Assembly (NCBI GenBank): GCA_003154335.1
Contig: PMDE01000028.1
Location: 4,263 to 14,883, forward strand
From: Methanoregula sp.
GTDB lineage: Archaea > Halobacteriota > Methanomicrobia > Methanomicrobiales > Methanospirillaceae
Direction: 5' to 3'
Length of the DNA stretch: 10,621 nucleotides
Below are positions 1 through 5,648 of this stretch, one piece after another. The stretch's first letter is position 1. The number at the start of each line of letters is the position of its first letter. The translations under genes and the position numbers were made by a program. A model generated the notes under the pieces. It made no database searches. It was not told the origin of the DNA and saw nothing but the letters and a program-made list of their open reading frames with translations.

Positions 1-116
1 CCGTTCGGGCCAAGAAAACCGAATGTCTCACCTTCCGACACGGAAAAACTGATATCGTTTAATGCGACGAGTTTCCCGAAGTGTTTTGAAAGATGATCAA
101 CCTCAATCGCATTCAT
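1..116 (-). CDS. ABC transporter ATP-binding protein (N-terminal fragment)
   Basis: The first 38 codons of an ABC-type ATPase are visible; the gene runs off the left edge. The translation opens MNAIEVDHLSKHFGKLVALN and continues through a beta-strand typical of the nucleotide-binding domain to FGFLGPNG, the beginning of the Walker A loop (GPNGAGKST in this family). That pattern and its distance from the start are characteristic of ABC export or drug/multidrug-type ATPases. An ATG at 124 meets a stop after two codons, so the ATG at 116 is the start. A weak AGGT lies about 13 bases upstream. The transported substrate cannot be told from this fragment. It has no evident link to nitrogen metabolism and is probably the first gene of a transporter operon continuing to the left. 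Confidence 0.88.
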   Translation of the reverse strand, partial: MNAIEVDHLSKHFGKLVALNDISFSVSEGETFGFLGPN

Positions 117-163
117 CGTACCATGGTATTACCTGTATTGGATTTTAAACGATCCCTGTTGAG

Positions 164-334
164 TCAGTCAGCTCGGATAACCTGAAAATCTTTCTCGTCG
201 AAGTGGTAAATCTCCAGTCCGGCACGCCCGGGAGCATTGTCCGCTCTTCAAAATCATAAAAGGTTAATCCTGTTCCGGCTGCCTGGTTAGCAACAAAAAT
301 CCTCCGTTTCTTCACAAGCCTTACAAACATTCAT
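164..334 (-). pseudogene. Small unidentified gene broken by two frameshifts
   Basis: No single frame here reads as a convincing protein, but three segments in alternating frames do. From the ATG at 334 the frame gives MNVCKACEETEDF, with a Cys-x2-Cys pair, and soon hits a stop. The frame shifted at the A5 run (295-299, T5 on the coding strand) gives VANQAAGTGLTFYDFE. After a second shift near 242-248 the first frame resumes with GLEIYHFDEKDFQVIRAD and a TGA at 164-166. Removing one base at the first site and adding one at the second would restore a smooth acidic protein of about 56 residues. The family is not recognised. It may be a decayed gene or a product of assembly error. The uninterrupted 61-codon frame at 145-330 instead begins with a basic, less protein-like stretch. 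The ABC ATPase start lies 47 bases downstream. Confidence 0.45.
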
Positions 335-392
335 ACGATTACGACTATTTCCGACAGAATGCGCCATAACCTCTGGTCTGGTTTGACTCCAC

Positions 393-402
393 CTTATATG
401 AA
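393..402 (+). promoter_or_regulatory. Possible TATA box for the sensor kinase gene
   Basis: TTATATG at 394-400 followed by an A run resembles an archaeal TATA element. A start of transcription about 25 bases on would give the kinase an 80-base leader. Read on the other strand it could equally serve the small gene at 164-334. The rest of the 335-502 gap is AT-rich and shows nothing else I can name. Confidence 0.25.
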
Positions 403-502
403 AAAAATGCTTCCAATGAAAATGAAAGAGAGCAATACGATAATATGCAATTGCGAGAAAAACTCTTCAACTCCAAAATGATCTTCTCCGGATTATACTT
501 CC

Positions 503-2470
503 ATGATATCAGTGTTGTATGTAGATGATGAAGAGGGTCTGCTCGACGTAGGCAAATTTTTCTTAGAGGAGAGCAGGCTGTTCACTGTCGATATCGTTCC
601 TTCTGCTCCAGTCGCACTTACCCAGCTGAATTCAAAGAACTACGACGCTATCATCTCTGATTACCAGATGCCGGACATGGATGGTATCGAATTTTTACGA
701 AAAGTCCGGAAAAAGTTTGGCGATATCCCGTTTATCCTCTTCACCGGCAGGGGGCGCGAGGAGGTCGTTATTGAAGCGATAAACAATGGTGCTGACTTCT
801 ATCTCCAGAAGGGTGGCGATCCGCAGGCCCAGTTTGCCGAGCTCTCACATAAGATAAGCCAGGCCGTGAGAAGAAAACAGACAGAACGCTCGCTTCGTGA
901 TTCGGAGAAGCGGCTCGCCGATATCATCGACTTTCTCCCTGACGGTACGTTTGCTATTGACCGTTCTGGACATGTGATCGCCTGGAACCGTGCCATTGAA
1001 GAGATGACCGGTGTCCATTCGCGTGATATTATGGGTAAGGGAAAATATGAGTATGCCCTCCCGTTCTATGGATTCCGGCGCCAGCTTCTTATCGACCTGA
1101 TTGATGAGCCGGATGAAAAAATTGCCGAATTTTATTCGAATATTTCCCGGACCGGTAACTCAATCACGACACAGACCCACCTTGCCCATCCGAAAGGCCA
1201 CAGGATATCCCTGCTTATCAAGGTTTGTCCGCTCTATAACCAGAAGGGAGAGATCACCGGGGCGATCGAATCGATCCGGGACATTACGGATCTGAAGCAT
1301 GCAGAAGATGAACTCATAAAGAAAAACGAGGAACTCAATGCATCCTATCAGCAGATCTCTGCAACAGAAGCGGTTCTCCGTTTAAATTTGGATGATCTGT
1401 CCCAACAGGAACTTGCGCTTCGGACCAGCGAGGAACGGTACCGGAATGTTGTTGAGGACCAGACAGAATTCATCTCCCGGTTCTTACCGGATGGCACGCA
1501 TGTATTTGTCAATCAGGCCTATTGCAGGTATTTCGGGCTGAACCACAATGAGATTCTTGGGAAACGGTTCCAGCCGGATATCCCTGCCGAAGACCAGGGG
1601 CGTGTGGATCGGTTATTTAAATCCTTAACTCCTGGCCACCCGGTCGGTACTATCGAACACCGCATCATCTTCAGAGACGGTCAAGTACGATGGCAGCGGT
1701 GGAGCATCCGTGCCATCTTCAATCCCTCCGGAACGATCACTGAATACCAATCGGTGGGCATGGACATCACCAGATCCAAACATGCGGAAGTTGCCCTGCG
1801 CCAGGCGAACAATAAACTCAAACTCCTTTATAGTATAACCCGCCACGACATCACCAACCAGCTTTCCTCCCTGAAGGGAAACCTTGCCGTCATTCAAAAG
1901 AAACAACCGGATATTTCATTCAGCAAGTATTTCCAGAATATCATGACCGCAGCTGAGCAGGTCACGGCAATGATTCAGTTCACAAAAACCTACGAGGAGA
2001 TCGGTGTTAAAGCTCCCGCCTGGCAGGACTGCCGCACACTCGTAGATACTGCAGCAAAGCAGGTTTCTTTCGGAAAGCTCATGGTGAAAAATGATATCCC
2101 TCCAGATTATTTTGTACTGGCCGATCCGTTGATTGTCAAGGTCTTTTACAATCTGATGGATAACGCTCTCCGGTACGGGGGGAAGATCACGACGATACGG
2201 TTTTCAGTGGAGCTATCCGGTGATGCCCATCTTATCGTATGCGAGGACAATGGTGATGGTGTTACTTCAGATGAAAAAAAACGGATCTTCGAGAGGGGGT
2301 TTGGCAGGAACACCGGGCTGGGACTCTTCCTTGTCCGTGAGATCCTGTCAATCACCGGTATAACTATTGCCGAGACCGGAGAGCCGGGTAAAGGTGCACG
2401 GTTTGAGATGGTGGTTCCCGGGGGTGCATATCGGACCGCCAAAGGTGCAGAAAATCCAGTCAATTCCTGA
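503..2470 (+). CDS. Receiver-PAS-PAS-histidine kinase hybrid sensor
   Basis: A 655-residue cytoplasmic two-component protein without membrane segments. Residues 1-125 form a receiver domain: acidic pair Asp8/Asp9, phosphoacceptor Asp53 in ISDYQMPDMDG, Thr81 and Lys103. Two PAS domains follow (about 136-268 and 309-428), joined by a likely coiled coil around 265-310 rich in E, K and Q. The kinase part begins with the H-box SITRHDITNQL (His448) and continues to the ATPase domain with the N-box NLMDNALRYG (Asn550, Asn554), the G1 box DNGDGV (582-587) and the G2 box GLGL (605-608). All key residues are present. This layout, receiver at the N-terminus with kinase at the C-terminus, is common and expanded in Methanomicrobiales. 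The signal is unknown; PAS domains may bind a small ligand, haem or flavin. No partner regulator is adjacent. It converges on the nifI2 end, so co-regulation with the nitrogen genes is only a possibility. The Shine-Dalgarno match is poor, but the start fits the usual beginning of the receiver fold. Confidence 0.9.
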   Translation: MISVLYVDDEEGLLDVGKFFLEESRLFTVDIVPSAPVALTQLNSKNYDAIISDYQMPDMDGIEFLRKVRKKFGDIPFILFTGRGREEVVIEAINNGADFYLQKGGDPQAQFAELSHKISQAVRRKQTERSLRDSEKRLADIIDFLPDGTFAIDRSGHVIAWNRAIEEMTGVHSRDIMGKGKYEYALPFYGFRRQLLIDLIDEPDEKIAEFYSNISRTGNSITTQTHLAHPKGHRISLLIKVCPLYNQKGEITGAIESIRDITDLKHAEDELIKKNEELNASYQQISATEAVLRLNLDDLSQQELALRTSEERYRNVVEDQTEFISRFLPDGTHVFVNQAYCRYFGLNHNEILGKRFQPDIPAEDQGRVDRLFKSLTPGHPVGTIEHRIIFRDGQVRWQRWSIRAIFNPSGTITEYQSVGMDITRSKHAEVALRQANNKLKLLYSITRHDITNQLSSLKGNLAVIQKKQPDISFSKYFQNIMTAAEQVTAMIQFTKTYEEIGVKAPAWQDCRTLVDTAAKQVSFGKLMVKNDIPPDYFVLADPLIVKVFYNLMDNALRYGGKITTIRFSVELSGDAHLIVCEDNGDGVTSDEKKRIFERGFGRNTGLGLFLVREILSITGITIAETGEPGKGARFEMVVPGGAYRTAKGAENPVNS

Positions 2471-2685
2471 ATAATAAAATGATTGGCTTCGATATTCGTT
2501 TTGGGAATAATCAGGGCTCAGTTTTTCCAGAATGTTAACTTTCACAGCGGTGGAAGGGATTCTGCCACGACAATTCCAGCCCGGTACCGTCATCCGGTTA
2601 TTATTGAAAAGGATGTGCAGGCGGCGGAAGAGTCGGGGTCTGCATGTGTTGGGAATTCTGCAATATGATCGGTATTCTCCGCCAT
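2471..2685. other. Convergent spacer between kinase gene and nifI2
   Basis: 215 bases between two genes that face each other. No convincing coding frame, RNA gene or strong hairpin is seen. A T5 run at 2522-2526 on the plus strand, about 50 bases after the kinase stop, could contribute to archaeal U-tract termination. On the minus strand a CCTTTTC stretch about 80 bases beyond nifI2 could do the same. Both are weak. Confidence 0.5.
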
Positions 2686-3135
2686 TCACGACAAGGCCTT
2701 GTCGCCTTGTTCCCCGGTCCTGACCCGGATGGCGCTAATCATCGGGCAGATAAAGATCCTTCCGTCACCATGACACCCTGTCTGATTAACGTTCACAATA
2801 GCCTGGACAATCCTATTGATCTCATTATCACATGCAATGAGAATGAGCATTCGTTTTGGCAAAAAACCTAATGCAAATTCGGTATCCTGGTTTAACGGGG
2901 ACCCCGTTACACCTGTCGCTGAATCCGGCAGAACGCCTGCGGGTAGAGCGCTTGCCAGTTGCATCCGCATGTTCCGGTTCAGGGATCCTCCCAGCTCCCG
3001 GGCGCTGACTCTCCCTTTCTGCTCGCCGCGTCCGGTAACATACAGGAATGTGACTCCCCTGACGCCGATGGCTTCAAGGGCTTCTTTGGTATCCTCGACC
3101 CGATCATCCCGTACTATCGCAATGATCTGTTTCAT
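2686..3135 (-). CDS. nifI2: NifI2, nitrogenase-regulating PII-like protein
   Basis: NifI2 partners NifI1 in a complex that binds and inhibits dinitrogenase when ammonium is plentiful; 2-oxoglutarate and ATP relieve the inhibition (known from Methanococcus). The 149-residue product has the PII fold: first strand MKQIIAIVR, GRGEQKG at 35-41 leading into the T-loop, FLPKRML at 91-97 closing it, and the NifI2-type run VNVNQTG with the B-loop GDGRIFICP at 123-131 and AIRVRTGEQG near the end. The T-loop region from GRG to PKRM is about 55 residues, roughly 25 more than I expect for NifI2, and is rich in Gly, Ala, Asn and Ser. The gene starts inside the end of nifI1 with a 32-base overlap, implying coupled translation. 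The start is fixed by the conserved beta-strand at residue 1. No strong Shine-Dalgarno is visible. Confidence 0.88.
   Translation of the reverse strand: MKQIIAIVRDDRVEDTKEALEAIGVRGVTFLYVTGRGEQKGRVSARELGGSLNRNMRMQLASALPAGVLPDSATGVTGSPLNQDTEFALGFLPKRMLILIACDNEINRIVQAIVNVNQTGCHGDGRIFICPMISAIRVRTGEQGDKALS
2689..2704. repeat. 16-bp perfect palindrome at the nifI2 3' end
   Basis: CGACAAGGCCTTGTCG reads the same on both strands and covers the last codons of nifI2, ending directly before its stop. As RNA it could fold into a small hairpin at the transcript end. It may be chance. Confidence 0.5.
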
Positions 3136-3490
3136 TTCTTTTCAGGTCCCCGCCCGCCTTGCCAATTGTCCGGATAGCGAAGGAGTCCTCGACGTAGGTA
3201 ACGAAGATCTTTCCATCCCCGATGTTGCCTTCACCGGGGGTGTTTTTTGACCCGGTCTTTGCTTCCGTCCTGATAGTCATAACTGTTTTTGCCACTTCGC
3301 TGTCCGGAACAACAATTAACAGCATCTCCTTGGGTATTTCCGTATAGTGGATTGCACCGAAGGTAATTCCCATATCCTTCCCATGACCGGTCACGTGGAT
3401 GCGGGTCATTCCCCCAATCCCGGCGGTATCGAGAGCTTTGATCACTTGTTGTGCCGATTCCGGCCGGATTACGGCCCAGATCATCTTCAT
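3104..3490 (-). CDS. nifI1: NifI1, nitrogenase-regulating PII-like protein
   Basis: NifI1 is the smaller partner of the NifI1/NifI2 nitrogenase switch. The 128-residue product opens MKMIWAVIRPE, has GHGKDMG at 35-41 entering a T-loop, and closes it with the NifI1-like HYTEIPKEMLLIVV (48-61). The nucleotide-binding B-loop is TG (79-80) to GDGKIFV (91-97). Ten residues, SKNTPGEGNI, lie between TG and GDG, where GlnK in this same window has two, so the loop carries an eight-residue insertion next to the ATP site. The C-terminal tail after AIRTIG is also long, and its DNA overlaps nifI2 by 32 bases. A good Shine-Dalgarno, GGTGA, lies seven bases before the ATG. The gene follows glnK after a 243-base gap holding a strong stem-loop. 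GlnK identity is disfavoured because the YRG T-loop motif is missing. Confidence 0.88.
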   Translation of the reverse strand: MKMIWAVIRPESAQQVIKALDTAGIGGMTRIHVTGHGKDMGITFGAIHYTEIPKEMLLIVVPDSEVAKTVMTIRTEAKTGSKNTPGEGNIGDGKIFVTYVEDSFAIRTIGKAGGDLKRNETDHCDSTG

Positions 3491-3570
3491 GACAATCTCA
3501 CCAATACTTCATAACAACATCAGAATCATGGGTTTTTCCCGGGGAACCATCAGCTGATACATTCAGGTGG

Positions 3571-3591
3571 TTTCCTGTTCTGTGCAGGAAA
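3571..3591. repeat. Inverted repeat TTTCCTG-N7-CAGGAAA upstream of nifI1
   Basis: Two perfect 7-base arms separated by seven bases, centred about 90 bases before the nifI1 start. It has the form of an operator for a dimeric regulator. The outer bases (TTCC..GGAA) are the mirror of the known methanogen NrpR consensus GGAA-N6-TTCC, so it is not a standard NrpR site. A small RNA hairpin is the alternative. Confidence 0.5.
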
Positions 3592-3658
3592 TCATAGACA
3601 ATATTCCCGCACGTCGTTTCCGCTGCTCCTGCTCTGATTTTCAATGCAATATCTGAAA

Positions 3659-3692
3659 GCCGGCCCGGGGGGAGGTGAACCCCCGGTCCGGC
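3659..3692 (-). terminator. GC-rich stem-loop after glnK (terminator or attenuator)
   Basis: Arms GCCGGCCCGGGGG (3659-3671) and CCCCCGGTCCGGC (3680-3692) pair at 12 of 13 positions around an 8-base loop. On the minus strand the hairpin starts 41 bases beyond the glnK stop and is followed by a short CTTTC tract rather than a long U run. It could end most amt-glnK transcripts or protect their 3' ends, lowering nifI1-nifI2 expression relative to glnK. Confidence 0.6.
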
Positions 3693-3733
3693 AGGGGAAT
3701 AAAATGGTGCAGTACAGATGAGGAGTTTCCTGT

Positions 3734-4063
3734 TTACACCTCCGTTTCCCCGGTACGGATGCGGATAGACCGTTCAACCGGGATAATGAACATTTTTCCG
3801 TCTCCAATCTTCCCAGTCCGGGCAGAATCGGTGACAGTGGCGATCGCAGTCTCAACATCTTTCTCTTTGACCACGAGATCTATCTGGATCTTGGGCAGCA
3901 TGTCAACGGTCATCAGGCCTCCCCGGTATTGCAGGGAGATACCTTTCTGCTCGCCTCGTCCCCGGACCTCGGAGACGGTCATACCTATGAAGCCTTTGTC
4001 TTCCAGTGCTTTTTTGACGAATTCGAATCGTTCCGGTTTGATAATTGCTCTGACGAGTTTCAT
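3734..4063 (-). CDS. glnK: GlnK, PII signal protein paired with Amt
   Basis: A trimeric PII protein that reads 2-oxoglutarate and ATP/ADP and plugs the Amt channel when nitrogen is sufficient. The 109-residue product has the full PII signature: first strand MKLVRAIIKPE, GRGEQKG at 35-41 with Gln39, T-loop with Tyr46-Arg-Gly at 46-48, MLPK at 55-58, B-loop ARTGKIGDGKMF at 81-92, and the C-terminal RIRTGE. The position aligned with Tyr51 of E. coli PII, the uridylylation site, is Met51 here, so control by uridylylation is excluded and signalling must be by ligand binding. The gene lies 17 bases after amt, the classic amt-glnK pair, with a strong GGGAGGGATC Shine-Dalgarno in the gap. It is clearly distinct from the two NifI proteins downstream. 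Confidence 0.95.
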   Translation of the reverse strand: MKLVRAIIKPERFEFVKKALEDKGFIGMTVSEVRGRGEQKGISLQYRGGLMTVDMLPKIQIDLVVKEKDVETAIATVTDSARTGKIGDGKMFIIPVERSIRIRTGETEV

Positions 4064-4080
4064 CTTTTGATCCCTCCCGA

Positions 4081-5286
4081 TCAGGCACGCTCTCCGTGCT
4101 GAGCGATATCCAGCCCGACATACTCTTCTTCTTCAGTGACCCTCAGTCCGATCGTCTTGTCGACGATAACTGCAAGAATGTAAGTAATCACGAACGCGTA
4201 GATTACTGCTGCGCCTGCACCCACGACCTGCGATATGAACTGGCTCACATTCCCTTCAAGGAGTCCTGATTTGCCGTTGATGGCTGCTGCGGCGAAGATA
4301 CCTGTGGCAAGTGCACCCCAGAGACCGCCCATTCCGTGGACTGCCCATGCATCGAGGCTCTCGTCAACTCCTTTCTTCTGCCGGAACAGCATGATGCCAT
4401 AGCACAGCACACCGGCCACGCCTCCGATGACAATTGCTGCCATCGGGGTCACGAACCCGGCTGCTGGGGTTATCGCAACAAGTCCTGCCACTGCACCAGA
4501 GACAAACCCGAGCGAGCTCGGCTTGCCCCCGTGGGCCCATGAGATGAGCATCCACGCTAATGCTGCCGCTGCTGCCGCCGTGTTGGTGGTGACGAATGCT
4601 ACTGATGCCAGCCCGTTTGCATCAACTGCGCTGCCCGAGTTGAACCCGAACCAGCCAAACCACAGCAGTGCTGCACCCAGGATAGACCAGGGAATATTTG
4701 CCGGTTCCATCCCGTACTTACCATACCCGACACGTTTTCCAATCACCAGCGCGAGTGCAAGTGCCGCAAACCCTGAACTGATGTGGACGACCGTGCCGCC
4801 GGCAAAGTCGATCGCACCGAACTGTGCAGTCCAGCCACCGCCCCACACCCAGTGGGCGAGCGGGTCATAGACAATCGTGGTCCAGAGTGCCGCAAAGACA
4901 AGGTATGAGCTGAACTTTATCCGCTCTGCGAAACCCGAGGTCACGATTGCCATGGTAACTGTAGCAAACACGAGCTGGAATACCATGTACAGCAGTCCCG
5001 GTATGACCGGGCTGTAGGGGCCGGGATCCATGCCCACACCATTTAGTCCAAGGTACTGTAAGTTGCCGATGAATCCCCCGACATCCTGGCCGAACGCGAG
5101 GGAGTACCCGAATAACACCCACTGGATGCTGACGAGTGCAAAGGCAACGAACGACAAGGTGATCATATTGATGAAGTTTTTCTTCCGTACAAGACCACCA
5201 TAAAACAATCCAACGCCCGGCGTCATGATCATGACAAGCGCCGTGGAGGCGAGGATCCATGCTGTTGCTCCTGAATCAATAGCCAT
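4081..5286 (-). CDS. amt: Ammonium channel Amt
   Basis: A trimeric membrane channel for ammonium, and an ammonium sensor through its partner GlnK. From the ATG at 5286 it has 401 residues with about eleven membrane helices and no separate cleaved signal. Visible family marks are GVGLFYGGLVRKKN near the N-terminus, FQLVFATVTMAI holding the gate phenylalanines around residues 103-107, AHWVWGGGW, the pore histidines in VVHISSG (His168) and WAVHGMGG (His317), and the cytoplasmic tail EEEEYVGLD..HGE that GlnK contacts. A start at 5310 would add eight residues but lacks a ribosome site, while AGGTGA sits five bases before 5286, so I chose the shorter form. It is first in the unit amt-glnK-(nifI1-nifI2), with a strong promoter and dyad operator about 220-250 bases upstream, consistent with repression under ammonium. 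Confidence 0.95.
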   Translation of the reverse strand: MAIDSGATAWILASTALVMIMTPGVGLFYGGLVRKKNFINMITLSFVAFALVSIQWVLFGYSLAFGQDVGGFIGNLQYLGLNGVGMDPGPYSPVIPGLLYMVFQLVFATVTMAIVTSGFAERIKFSSYLVFAALWTTIVYDPLAHWVWGGGWTAQFGAIDFAGGTVVHISSGFAALALALVIGKRVGYGKYGMEPANIPWSILGAALLWFGWFGFNSGSAVDANGLASVAFVTTNTAAAAAALAWMLISWAHGGKPSSLGFVSGAVAGLVAITPAAGFVTPMAAIVIGGVAGVLCYGIMLFRQKKGVDESLDAWAVHGMGGLWGALATGIFAAAAINGKSGLLEGNVSQFISQVVGAGAAVIYAFVITYILAVIVDKTIGLRVTEEEEYVGLDIAQHGERA

Positions 5287-5291
5287 TCGTT

Positions 5292-5297
5292 TCACCT
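5292..5297 (-). promoter_or_regulatory. Shine-Dalgarno site that sets the amt start
   Basis: AGGTGA, five bases before the ATG at 5286. The alternative in-frame ATG at 5310 has no such site, so this decides the start. Confidence 0.8.
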
Positions 5298-5434
5298 GGA
5301 AAGAATACATTTTGAGATCGCGTCATCCCGGACATTCTGAATTCCCGGGCGATACAACTCCGATCAGGTAAGAAATCAGGCACATGATGGTCCCGAATGA
5401 CGCAAAGACCTGGATTATTTACCCATCCTTCGTC

Positions 5435-5451
5435 TTCCTGTGTGACTGGAA
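5435..5451. repeat. TTCC-N9-GGAA dyad in the amt leader
   Basis: TTCC and GGAA at either end with GT/AC also paired inside, centred at 5443, about 60 bases after the predicted amt transcription start. It has the same outer bases and spacing as the dyad at 5632-5648. Confidence 0.4.
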
Positions 5452-5501
5452 CCATCATATCCATCAACTTTCCTGATCCGTTGATACATTTTCAAGAATT
5501 T

Positions 5502-5523
5502 TAGGAAAGAAGTTTCGTTCCTA
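5502..5523 (-). promoter_or_regulatory. 22-bp dyad operator at the amt promoter (NrpR-like)
   Basis: The half-site TAGGAANGAA is mirrored after two central bases; only two of eleven base pairs of symmetry fail. The site lies between the TATA box and the expected transcription start of amt, where a bound repressor would block the polymerase. The known NrpR operator of methanogens is GGAA-N6-TTCC. Here GGAA and TTCC are ten bases apart, but inside the dyad each strand also has GGAA-N6-TTC plus one mismatched base, so it looks like two overlapping near-consensus sites. NrpR as the binder is inference; it represses nif and glnA promoters in Methanococcus and is released by 2-oxoglutarate. Confidence 0.65.
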
Positions 5524-5524
5524 G

Positions 5525-5536
5525 TATATTTAAAAC
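5525..5536 (-). promoter_or_regulatory. TATA box of the amt operon
   Basis: On the minus strand GTTTTAAATATA is a good archaeal TATA element in otherwise mixed sequence. Transcription should begin about 25 bases on, near 5504, giving amt a leader of about 218 bases. Confidence 0.65.
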
Positions 5537-5631
5537 TTGTTATTAGCACTTTAATATCATTCTCTGGTTTTCAGTAGTAATTCCAACTGTTGACGAAGTA
5601 TGCGAGCAAGTGATTCCGCGCAAAATTCAGA

Positions 5632-5648
5632 TTCCTGACCGTCAGGAA
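5632..5648. terminator. Inverted repeat after the nif operon (terminator or operator)
   Basis: TTCCTGAC and GTCAGGAA are perfect inverse copies around one central base, 60 bases beyond the last nif-operon gene. On the minus strand it is followed by TCTGAATTTTG. It could form a seven-pair hairpin with a three-base loop ending the operon. It shares TTCCTG/CAGGAA arms with the dyad before nifI1, so a protein-binding site is the alternative. Confidence 0.45.

Larger units (their letters stand above)
3491..3733 (-). other. Leader/spacer between glnK and nifI1
   Basis: 243 bases with no credible gene. It holds a GC-rich stem-loop just past glnK (3659-3692) and a perfect inverted repeat (3571-3591) about 80 bases before nifI1. 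No clear TATA box for nifI1 is seen on the minus strand, so nifI1-nifI2 may depend on read-through from amt-glnK or on a weak promoter that I cannot recognise. Confidence 0.55.

Noticed and set aside
145..330. The uninterrupted 61-codon minus-strand frame as an intact gene
   Set aside because: Only its middle part looks protein-like. The better-looking ends lie in another frame, so I list a frameshifted gene over 164-334 instead.
2348..2689. Minus-strand frame of 113 codons behind nifI2
   Set aside because: It overlaps the kinase C-terminus, has no ribosome site and shows unstructured composition.
3571..3591. Reading the dyad before nifI1 as a canonical NrpR operator
   Set aside because: The consensus GGAA-N6-TTCC is not present; the half-sites are in the opposite order and further apart.
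5287..5310. Earlier amt start at the ATG at 5310
   Set aside because: No ribosome site precedes it and the added eight residues are polar and atypical, whereas AGGTGA stands five bases before 5286.
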